Under the pieces are notes generated by a model, which saw only the letters and a program-made list of their open reading frames with translations, was not told where the DNA came from and made no database searches. A stretch of 7,375 nucleotides of DNA, taken from positions 1 through 7,375 of the forward strand of contig JAESSQ010000235.1 of assembly GCA_016764035.1 (NCBI GenBank). The letters run 5' to 3'. Positions within the stretch are counted from its first letter, which is position 1. Each line of letters starts with the position of its first letter. Shown one piece after another: positions 1-6,333 of this stretch. The DNA is from Gammaproteobacteria bacterium. Its GTDB lineage: Bacteria; Pseudomonadota; Gammaproteobacteria; SZUA-229. The translations under genes were made by a program, and so were the position numbers.

Positions 1-26
1 ACTGTAGCATGAGGTTTCCAGACCAT
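1..26 (-). CDS. Possible 5' end of a NUDIX hydrolase gene (partial, runs off the left edge)
   Basis: An ATG at 26-24 on the minus strand lies in frame, one codon beyond the stop of the DUF2062 gene. It opens a reading frame that leaves the window after eight complete codons, reading MVWKPHAT. This resembles the N-terminus of NudJ-type NUDIX pyrophosphatases, which typically begin M-x-(W/F)-K-P-H-x-T-V. No NUDIX box can be seen because the frame is cut off. No Shine-Dalgarno sequence is visible; the region upstream is A-rich and belongs to the end of the DUF2062 gene. The identification rests on eight residues and is tentative. Confidence 0.3.
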
Positions 27-29
27 GAT

Positions 30-554
30 TTATTTTTTTGATTTATAAAGGTGACGTCGTTTAGCGCGACGAGTTATGACCAAATAACGCCAAAGACCAG
101 AGACGGTTGCATAACCAATGAAGCTACTGGATATTGCAAGCGTTAAACAGCCGACTAAAAAGGGTTTCCAGATAGCTGCTAACTCGTTTAATAACCAGTC
201 AAATGTCAGCTCAAAACTGAAATCAGTTACTGGTTCGCCAACAATCCAGGTACCAACGATATAGGCACTATAAAACATTGGAGGGATGGTAATGGGGTTT
301 GTAAGCCAGACGATGCTGACAGACAGCGGTAAATTGGTGCCTGCCCAAATCGCTGTGCCAGCAGCGAGAAACATTTGAAAGGGGATAGGCATCCAGGCGA
401 AAAAAAGGCCAACGGCAAAAGCGCCTGCAACAGAACGACGGTTTAGGTGCCACAGATTTGGCTCATGCAACCAGTCACCAAAAATCTGAAGCATTTTATT
501 TTCTTTGATGGTTTGTGGTTTAGGTAAAAAACGTTGGAAAAACTTGCGTGGCAT
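30..554 (-). CDS. DUF2062 domain-containing inner-membrane protein
   Basis: This 174-residue protein of unknown function matches the DUF2062 family. The N-terminus (MPRKFFQRFLP, then HEPNLWHLNRRSVAGAFAVG at 30-49) is the family's typical opening, which supports the first ATG over the internal Met21. The conserved core includes a glycine/proline-rich membrane segment at about 42-70 with MPIPFQM, and a second segment at about 76-105 with TNPITIPPMFY. A third hydrophobic stretch lies at about 132-160. The C-terminus is strongly basic (TRRAKRRHLYKSKK) and is probably cytoplasmic by the positive-inside rule. Neither the first ATG nor Met21 has a good ribosome binding site. The gene is divergent from comEC, a neighbourhood I know from other gammaproteobacteria. 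No catalytic motif is apparent, so a biochemical role cannot be assigned. The family call is firm. Confidence 0.9.
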   Translation of the reverse strand: MPRKFFQRFLPKPQTIKENKMLQIFGDWLHEPNLWHLNRRSVAGAFAVGLFFAWMPIPFQMFLAAGTAIWAGTNLPLSVSIVWLTNPITIPPMFYSAYIVGTWIVGEPVTDFSFELTFDWLLNELAAIWKPFLVGCLTLAISSSFIGYATVSGLWRYLVITRRAKRRHLYKSKK

Positions 555-700
555 GGTTTATAGTTGTTGTGTCGCTGCTTGAATGATTACTGGGCTACTT
601 AGATGATAGTCCTAACAATTTAGTACAGTAATTATAACCGGTTGTTCAGGTTATTGGGGAAAGATGCTGTGTATCAAGCGCATATTTAAAGGATTAATTT
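555..700. promoter_or_regulatory. Divergent intergenic region between DUF2062 and comEC, with candidate -10 elements
   Basis: This 146-bp spacer should hold promoters for both flanking genes. On the minus strand, 636-631 reads TATAAT, a perfect -10 hexamer 77 bp upstream of the DUF2062 ATG, but no good -35 lies 15-18 bp further upstream. On the plus strand the overlapping bases 633-638 read TATAAC, which could be a -10 for comEC; the best -35 nearby (CTAACA, 612-617, 15-bp spacer) is poor. An 8-bp perfect palindrome, AACCGGTT, covers 636-643 and overlaps both candidates, so it could be an operator or chance. These assignments come from inspection only. Confidence 0.3.
687..693 (+). promoter_or_regulatory. 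Ribosome binding site of comEC
   Basis: TAAAGGA lies 7 bases before the ATG at 701. It is a good Shine-Dalgarno match at normal spacing and fixes the comEC start. Confidence 0.7.
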
Positions 701-3223
701 ATGGCATATAAACCAGGGATGTTTGTTTATGCACTGGCTTTTTTGTTGGGCAGTGTTTATGTTCAGCAGCTTGCTGTTTTGCCTACGCTTTCAATTATTT
801 TTCTTTGTTTAAGCCTTCTGATTGTTTATTTGTTTTTTACGTTCAAGACAAAGTACACAGATTTTATATCATATTCAACATTAATAGTTTCTATTATCAT
901 GTTGATATTATTAAGTATAATATATTCTTCGATGTATGCTGGGCAACAATTATCTAACCAATTGGATCAGCGTTTAATCGGTAAAAATTTACTCGTAAAG
1001 GGTTTCGTATCAAGTATTCCAGTGAAAAATGGAAGTAGTCAACGATTTGAATTTAAGGTTGTAAGTCATCAAATAGTGGGTGCTCAAGATTTACCTTCAA
1101 TCAGTAAAAAATTTCCTGAAAAAATACGCCTTAGTTGGTATTACGGACAACGTTTAGTTATTGGCGAGACCTGGCAACTGGAGGTACGTTTAAAGCCGCC
1201 GCATGGCTTTATGAACCCCGGTGGGTTTGATTATGAAGCCTGGCTGTTTCAACGCGGCATTCGTGCCACAGGTTACGTACGTAAATCAACCCTAAATTTA
1301 CCCGCAGATAAAAAATTATCGCAGATGAGTTTTACTGCATCGATGATGCAGCCAATCGAAAACTTTAGGCAATCACTTGCCTTAAAAATTGATGCCATCG
1401 CAGTAAACAACATGCAACATGGTGACGATGACTTTAATTTTTTAGCACTGATAAAAGCATTAGCCATTGGTGATAAGTCGTCTATTTCAAATGCGCAGTG
1501 GCGTGTGTTAATTGACACAGGCACCAGCCACCTGATGGCTATATCTGGTTTACATATCGGTCTGGCAGCGTTTTTTGCGTACATGGTAATTCGTCGACTT
1601 ATACCGGCTTTTATCATGAAGAAAATGCCGGCACAGCACATAGCTCTAATCGGTAGTATGTCCTCAGCGTTGTTATATGCCATGGTCGCAGGTCTGTCAC
1701 TACCGACTCAGCGAGCCATTATCATGTTGATGGTGTTATCTGTGATGGTGTTGATACGTCGCAATCATAGACCCATCGATGCTCTGGGCCTGGCGTTATT
1801 TGTCGTATTGTTAATTGATCCGTTGGCCGTCTTATCTGTGGGCTTCTGGTTTTCTTTTTCTGCGGTGGCGGTAATATTTCTTAGTGTATATTCTTACGAA
1901 CATAATAAAAATAACATGTTACGTAATGTTTGGATAAATAACATTATCATAATTGTAAAGCAGTGGATTCGATTGCAACTGTTAATTACACTGTTTCTAT
2001 TACCGATGTCATTGCTAATGTTTCAACAGGCATCATTGGTTTCACCGATAGCGAATTTATTTTTGATACCTTATGTGAGCTTTCTAGTCGTGCCGGTGGT
2101 GCTACTCGCCATACTGTGTTTGTTAATTTCGCCTGCGTTATCTACATTGTTATTTGAATTTTCGGCTGTTTTACTTGAGGTGGTTTGGCCATTGTTGCGT
2201 TACCTTTCTGCGTTACCAAACGCCGTTTTAGTCAAAGGTGATATTGGTGTTTTTCAAGTGTTAATAATAACCATGGCATTGCTTCTGATATATTTTTCTA
2301 AGCATATAACCAAGCTTATGGTTGCCAATGATAAATCATCAAGATATCGCGTTACGCATTATTTATTAATCTGTGCCATATGCCTGATGATTTTTCCCGT
2401 GTTACTGTCAAATCGCTCCGTATTAAGTTTGGCTGAATATAAATTAACGTTACTTGATGTCGGTCAAGGTTCGTCAGCGGTTATTCAAACAAAAAATCAT
2501 GTAATGGTTTTTGATACGGGAGCAAAATTCAGTGATAAATTTGATGCTGGAACAAGTGTGGTGATACCGTATCTACGATCACAGGGTATCCAGTCTTTGC
2601 ATTATTTAGTGGTTAGTCACGGTGACGCTGATCACATTGGCGGTGCGCAGGTTATACTCGACGCGTTTCCTGAAACCACAGTGCTTGGTCAGGACATTGA
2701 GGCGCTTCAAACAAATAAAAAACAGCTTTGCCTGCAAGGTCAAAAATGGCATTGGGATGGGGTTGATTTTGAAATCTTGTCACCATTGGCGAATGTTAGC
2801 TCAGCTGGCCGCAAGCAAAAAAGAAACAATCACTCCTGTGTTTTACGTGTGTCATCGGCGGCGGGTTCAGTCTTGTTTACCGGCGATATTGAAGCAAGCG
2901 CGGAGCGCGTGTTGCTAAGCAGTCATACTGGAAAACTTGCTTCTGATATTCTCATTGTGCCGCATCATGGTAGTAAAACCTCTTCAAGTGACAGATTTAT
3001 CAAAGCCGTTAATCCTGCTTTAGCATTATTATCAGTTGGTTATAAGAATAAATATCGCTTACCTAATAATAAAATTCTGGCACGTTACTTATCAAAAAAA
3101 ATCACTGTGATGCGAACGGACAAAAATGGTGCGGTAACGGTAATGTTTGCGCTTAATAAACCTTTTGTTGCAGAAAGCTATCGATTATCAGATAAAAAGT
3201 ACTGGCATCATGTCGTTAAATAA
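701..3223 (+). CDS. comEC: ComEC/Rec2 family DNA internalization channel protein
   Basis: ComEC is the inner-membrane channel that carries one DNA strand into the cytoplasm in natural transformation. This 840-residue protein has the full three-part layout. Two or three hydrophobic helices at about 8-75 are followed by the DUF4131/OB-fold region at about 85-200, with the conserved NPGGFDYEAWL motif at 172-182. The multi-helix Competence domain spans about 245-535 and carries the signature HLMAISGLHIGL at 277-288. The C-terminal metallo-beta-lactamase-like domain covers about 580-815, with DVGQG at 586-590, FDTG at 604-607, HGDADH at 640-645 (the HxDxDH metal motif), TGDIE at 727-731 and PHHGSK at 754-759. 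All expected metal-binding residues are present, so the periplasmic nuclease domain may be active. The protein is somewhat longer than E. coli YcaI (about 750 residues). The OB-fold region has no cysteines, so the disulfide known in Bacillus ComEC is absent. No frameshift is seen. Whether the cell is competent cannot be told from this gene alone. Confidence 0.95.
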   Translation: MAYKPGMFVYALAFLLGSVYVQQLAVLPTLSIIFLCLSLLIVYLFFTFKTKYTDFISYSTLIVSIIMLILLSIIYSSMYAGQQLSNQLDQRLIGKNLLVKGFVSSIPVKNGSSQRFEFKVVSHQIVGAQDLPSISKKFPEKIRLSWYYGQRLVIGETWQLEVRLKPPHGFMNPGGFDYEAWLFQRGIRATGYVRKSTLNLPADKKLSQMSFTASMMQPIENFRQSLALKIDAIAVNNMQHGDDDFNFLALIKALAIGDKSSISNAQWRVLIDTGTSHLMAISGLHIGLAAFFAYMVIRRLIPAFIMKKMPAQHIALIGSMSSALLYAMVAGLSLPTQRAIIMLMVLSVMVLIRRNHRPIDALGLALFVVLLIDPLAVLSVGFWFSFSAVAVIFLSVYSYEHNKNNMLRNVWINNIIIIVKQWIRLQLLITLFLLPMSLLMFQQASLVSPIANLFLIPYVSFLVVPVVLLAILCLLISPALSTLLFEFSAVLLEVVWPLLRYLSALPNAVLVKGDIGVFQVLIITMALLLIYFSKHITKLMVANDKSSRYRVTHYLLICAICLMIFPVLLSNRSVLSLAEYKLTLLDVGQGSSAVIQTKNHVMVFDTGAKFSDKFDAGTSVVIPYLRSQGIQSLHYLVVSHGDADHIGGAQVILDAFPETTVLGQDIEALQTNKKQLCLQGQKWHWDGVDFEILSPLANVSSAGRKQKRNNHSCVLRVSSAAGSVLFTGDIEASAERVLLSSHTGKLASDILIVPHHGSKTSSSDRFIKAVNPALALLSVGYKNKYRLPNNKILARYLSKKITVMRTDKNGAVTVMFALNKPFVAESYRLSDKKYWHHVVK

Positions 3224-3322
3224 GCGGTTATTGATACTATTGGCATTGATATAAATAAAGTAAGATGTCGTGTATAAAATGAAGGAAAAGGTAAGGATGT
3301 AATTTATCCATGGGGATTATCA

Positions 3323-3350
3323 CTGACAAATTACTTAGGGTTTCCATAAT
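3323..3350 (+). promoter_or_regulatory. Candidate sigma70 promoter for the exbB-exbD-msbA-lpxK operon
   Basis: CTGACA (3323-3328) matches the -35 consensus at five of six bases. CATAAT (3345-3350) matches the -10 consensus at five of six. The spacer is 16 bp. Transcription would start near 3357, giving a leader of roughly 57 bases before the exbB GTG. The site lies in the 190-bp comEC-exbB gap, the widest gap among the plus-strand genes, which fits a separate operon beginning here. I see no convincing terminator after comEC, so read-through is also possible. Confidence 0.45.
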
Positions 3351-3402
3351 AATTAGTTAGCTGCCTAATGTGTTAAAACATATTAAGAGCAGTGCATATT
3401 TC

Positions 3403-3410
3403 AAAGGTGG
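3403..3410 (+). promoter_or_regulatory. Ribosome binding site of exbB, supporting its GTG start
   Basis: AAAGGTGG is a strong Shine-Dalgarno sequence whose AAAGG core ends 6 bases before the GTG at 3414. No in-frame ATG gives the conserved N-terminus MFELVKSGGW, so this site decides the start. Confidence 0.7.
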
Positions 3411-3413
3411 CGT

Positions 3414-4019
3414 GTGTTTGAATTAGTAAAATCTGGTGGTTGGTTAATGATTCCAATCATTTTATGTTCGATTGTTTCGATTTCCATTATCGCTGAACGT
3501 TTCTGGAGTTTGCGCCGTGAGAAGGTGTTACCAAACCATCTGGTGGCGAATGTTTGGAATGCGATTAAAAAAAATAATATGTCACGTTCAGATATCGAGG
3601 CATTAAGCAAACAGTCTGCTTTAGGTCAAATATTAAGCGTTGGCCTTATTAATCGAAATGAGAGCCGAGAACGAATTAAAGAATGTATCGAAGAACGAGG
3701 TCGTGAAGTCGTCCACGATATGGAGCGTTTTTTAAACACCCTCGGTACAATTGCATCTATCTCCCCGTTACTCGGCTTACTGGGTACGGTAATAGGCATG
3801 ATAAGTGTATTCGCAGCGATAACGAAACATGGTGTGGGTGACCCGGCAGTATTAGCTGGAGGTATTTCTGAGGCGATGATTACAACGGCGGCGGGCTTAA
3901 CCGTGGCAATTATAAGTTTGGTATTTTATCGTTATTTTCGTCGTAAAGTTGATGGTATTGTTGTGATTATGGAACGCGAAGCAATCAAAATGGTTGATGT
4001 ATTGCATAACAATCGTTGA
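3414..4019 (+). CDS. exbB: MotA/TolQ/ExbB proton channel family protein
   Basis: This is an ExbB/TolQ-type inner-membrane protein. In this family it forms a pentameric proton channel around an ExbD/TolR dimer and converts proton motive force into mechanical work. The 201 residues show an N-terminal helix at about 10-29, a long cytoplasmic region, and two helices at about 108-135 and 152-173. The signature stretches are LNTLGTIASISPLLGLLGTV (108-127) and GISEAMITTAAGLTVAI (150-166), the pore-lining part of the family. The GTG start follows a strong ribosome binding site and yields the usual MFELVKSGGW beginning. It leads a tight cluster with exbD, msbA and lpxK; the exbD ATG follows its stop by 39 bp. 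The gene is intact, but its partner exbD is frameshifted as written. ExbB is preferred over TolQ because tolA, tolB and pal are absent and this family commonly sits beside msbA/lpxK. Confidence 0.92.
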   Translation: MFELVKSGGWLMIPIILCSIVSISIIAERFWSLRREKVLPNHLVANVWNAIKKNNMSRSDIEALSKQSALGQILSVGLINRNESRERIKECIEERGREVVHDMERFLNTLGTIASISPLLGLLGTVIGMISVFAAITKHGVGDPAVLAGGISEAMITTAAGLTVAIISLVFYRYFRRKVDGIVVIMEREAIKMVDVLHNNR

Positions 4020-4058
4020 AATTATTGCCCATTAACATATTGAGTCTGAGATTAATTA

Positions 4059-4483
4059 ATGAACTTGCGCCCTGGCCATAAAGAAGAAAACGTTGACGTT
4101 AATCTGACGCCACTGATTGACGTGGTTTTTTGTTGCTTATCTTTTTTATGGTATCAACAACCTTTGATCGTCATGCAAAACTGAAAGTGTCATTGCCGGA
4201 AGCCTCTACCAAAGCCACACAACAACAGCATGACCCCCTGGTTTTATCCATCGATGCCAAAGGTAATTATTTTATAAACGATCGGCAAATTGTGAATCAA
4301 CAACTAGATACCTTGAAACAAGCCATATTAAAAACACTGGGTGAAGGCGTTGATATAAAAAATGCTTCGCTGGTTTTACGAGCGGACGCAAATACCCCTC
4401 ATCAGTCGGTAGTTAGAGCAATGGATGCAGCTTCGCAGATAGGTTTAACAAAAATGTCTATCGCTACTGTCGAACGTCAATAA
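4059..4483 (+). pseudogene. exbD: ExbD/TolR family protein, interrupted by a one-base frameshift
   Basis: ExbD is the single-helix partner of ExbB, with a periplasmic domain and a membrane aspartate essential for proton use. From the ATG at 4059 the frame gives MNLRPGHKEENVDVNLTPL followed by IDVVF, ending at codon 24; D21 corresponds to the essential aspartate. The frame then goes wrong and stops at TGA 4182-4184 after 41 codons. The rest of the gene is intact one frame back, from 4130: LLLIFFMVSTTF completes the helix, and a normal periplasmic domain follows to the TAA at 4481-4483, including LVLRADANTPH and a conserved C-terminal end. Joining the two frames gives about 141 residues, the usual family length. 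The join lies in a run of six Ts (4126-4131); a seventh T would restore the frame. A sequencing or assembly deletion is the simplest cause, with a true inactivating mutation next. A separate protein starting at the TTG at 4130 would lack the essential aspartate. The start has no clear ribosome binding site and lies in a 10-bp palindrome (4051-4060). Confidence 0.85.
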
Positions 4484-4499
4484 TTAGCGTTTCCTTAAA

Positions 4500-6293
4500 A
4501 TGTCTAAAAAGCTTCAAAATCAAAATCAAACTAAAGCTCAAACAGCCGGTGATGTCACCAGTGTCAGCAGTATGCATTTGTACCGCCGTCTGTTGTCTTA
4601 TGCGCTTGTTTACTGGCCTATATTTATTCTTGCTGTTTTCGGTATGGTTATCGTTGCAGCGGCATCTACATCGTTTGCGGCTTTAATACAACCGATGATG
4701 GATGGCAGTTTTGTCGAGCGTGATACTGTCACAATCAAATGGGTACCGATTACGATTGTCGGCATATTTCTTGTTAGAGTGCTTGGCGCTTTTGCAGCCA
4801 GCTATGGCATGAGTGTCATCGGTCGAAATATTATCCGTGAACTACGAAACGAGATGTTTTCCCGACTTTTATCTTTGCCGAAAGCATTCTATGACCAGGC
4901 CACAACAGGCGAGTTGATCTCTAAATTTTCGTTTGATGTTGAGCAGGTTGCAAATGCCGCAACAAAAGCGGTCACCGTACTTATTCGTGATTCATTAACA
5001 GTGATCGGCCTAGTCGGTTGGATGTTTTACCTTAATGTTAAGTTAGCGATTGTGTTTACATTAGTCGCGCCTATTGTGGCTGTAATTATTGTTTTCGTAT
5101 CTAAGCGATTTAGGCGCATAAGTAAAAATATCCAGCATAGTATGGGTGATGTTTCCCGCATTATTGAAGAGTCAATAAAAGGCCAGTTGGTCGTCAAAAT
5201 ATTTGGTGGTCGTGCCTACGAAGAACAGCAATTTTCTACCGTCAATGAAGTGAACCGCAAGCAAAATTTACGTATGCTAAAAACACAGGCATTGAGCTCA
5301 CCCATTGTTCAATTATTGGTTGCTTGTTCGCTAGCCACCATCGTTTACATGGCAACACTAGATAGCATGATAGAAGAGATTAGTGTCGGAACATTCGTGT
5401 CATTTTTTATCGCGATGTCGATGATGCTGCCACCAATACGTTCGCTAACATCAATATTGAGTACCTTGCAAAAAGGTATAGCCGCAGCCGATAGCGTTTT
5501 TAGTTTTATTGATTTACCACAGGAAGACGATGCCGGCACATACCATTCTGAAAATGTAAAAGGAATCATTGATTTTGAAAATGTAAGTTTTAGTTATCAT
5601 GGTGAGGAATCTACGGCGCTTGATAGTATCAATCTAACCATTGAAGCTGGTCAGACGGTCGCTTTTGTCGGGCGTTCGGGTAGTGGCAAGTCAACGTTAT
5701 TGAATCTGTTACCAAGATTGTGTGACATATCAAAAGGCGAACTTCGTCTCGATGGCGTCAATGTTCGAGAATACGGTTTAGATAATTTACGTAGTCATAT
5801 TTCATATGTCGGACAAGACGTGGTTTTATTCAATGACACCATTAGTCATAATATTGCTTACGGTTGCATGAAAGAGAAAAGTCATAATGCAATAATTGAA
5901 GCCACGAAATCTGCTTATGCATACGATTTTATCGAAGAGTCGAGTGATGGTTTTCAAACCATGGTCGGCGAACGCGGCGTTATGTTATCGGGTGGTCAAC
6001 GACAGAGAATCGCCATTGCACGTGCCTTATTAAATGATGCCCCTGTTTTAATCCTCGATGAAGCCACATCTGCACTCGATACCGAGTCAGAACGTTATAT
6101 ACAAGCGTCGCTTGAAAAATTAATGAAAAATCGCACCACGCTTATTATTGCGCATCGTTTATCCACAATCGAGAATGCTGACCTTATCGTTGTTATGGAA
6201 AAAGGTAAAATTGTCGAACAAGGTTCTCATGAAGAATTGTTAGCGTTGAATAAGCATTATGCTTCCTTACATCAGACAAATTTTGATGACTGA
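4500..6293 (+). CDS. msbA: Lipid A export ABC transporter, ATP-binding/permease protein MsbA
   Basis: MsbA is a homodimeric ABC exporter that flips core-lipid A from the inner to the outer leaflet of the inner membrane, using ATP. The 597 residues comprise a six-helix transmembrane domain (helices roughly at 36-63, 82-108, 155-180, 181-203, 266-287 and 293-318) and a C-terminal nucleotide-binding domain from about 355. Visible motifs are Walker A GRSGSGKST (391-399), Q-loop Q439, signature LSGGQ (496-500), Walker B VLILDE (516-521), D-loop SALD (524-527) and the switch histidine H552. SKRFRRISKN (201-210) and ALLNDAPVLILDEATSALDT (509-528) closely parallel E. coli MsbA. The protein is about 15 residues longer than the E. 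coli one because of a polar Q/N/K-rich N-terminus; Met25 (4572) is an alternative start, and neither start has a good ribosome binding site. The gene starts 16 bp after exbD and is followed by lpxK, the classic lipid A pair (valA/valB in Francisella). Confidence 0.95.
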   Translation: MSKKLQNQNQTKAQTAGDVTSVSSMHLYRRLLSYALVYWPIFILAVFGMVIVAAASTSFAALIQPMMDGSFVERDTVTIKWVPITIVGIFLVRVLGAFAASYGMSVIGRNIIRELRNEMFSRLLSLPKAFYDQATTGELISKFSFDVEQVANAATKAVTVLIRDSLTVIGLVGWMFYLNVKLAIVFTLVAPIVAVIIVFVSKRFRRISKNIQHSMGDVSRIIEESIKGQLVVKIFGGRAYEEQQFSTVNEVNRKQNLRMLKTQALSSPIVQLLVACSLATIVYMATLDSMIEEISVGTFVSFFIAMSMMLPPIRSLTSILSTLQKGIAAADSVFSFIDLPQEDDAGTYHSENVKGIIDFENVSFSYHGEESTALDSINLTIEAGQTVAFVGRSGSGKSTLLNLLPRLCDISKGELRLDGVNVREYGLDNLRSHISYVGQDVVLFNDTISHNIAYGCMKEKSHNAIIEATKSAYAYDFIEESSDGFQTMVGERGVMLSGGQRQRIAIARALLNDAPVLILDEATSALDTESERYIQASLEKLMKNRTTLIIAHRLSTIENADLIVVMEKGKIVEQGSHEELLALNKHYASLHQTNFDD

Positions 6294-6322
6294 CAAATAT
6301 CATTTGTCTTATTAATATTTGT
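6292..6322 (+). repeat. Overlapping inverted repeats at the msbA-lpxK junction
   Basis: GACAAAT (6292-6298) and ATTTGTC (6302-6308) form a perfect 7-bp inverted repeat with a 3-base loop, overlapping the msbA stop codon. The left arm can instead pair, as ACAAATAT (6293-6300), with ATATTTGT (6315-6322) across a 14-base loop. The two pairings exclude each other. Both stems are A/T-rich and no long T run follows, so this is not a convincing rho-independent terminator. It could modulate RNA processing or lpxK translation, or be chance in A/T-rich DNA. Confidence 0.4.
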
Positions 6323-6333
6323 AATTATCACGC

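Noticed and set aside
1273..1683. Minus-strand open frame of 136 codons inside comEC
   Set aside because: It lies fully within the well-supported comEC gene, resembles no family I know, and has no ribosome binding site; it is a shadow frame.
1963..2918. Plus-strand open frames at 1963-2157 and 2622-2918 inside comEC
   Set aside because: comEC itself is continuous here with intact motifs; these frames have no recognisable domain and do not indicate a frameshift.
3224..3300. TATAAA-like elements at 3250-3255 and 3273-3278 as further promoters, and a terminator after comEC
   Set aside because: The TTGATA elements at 3231 and 3246 give spacers of 13 and 21 bp, outside the working range; no G/C-rich stem followed by Ts is present.
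3279..3302. Seven-codon open frame ATG to TAA in the comEC-exbB gap, as a leader peptide
   Set aside because: It lies upstream of the favoured promoter, has no ribosome binding site and no attenuator-like structure after it.
4130..4483. A stand-alone 117-residue protein starting at TTG 4130
   Set aside because: It begins in the middle of the ExbD membrane helix, lacks the essential aspartate, and has no ribosome binding site; it is the downstream part of the frameshifted exbD.
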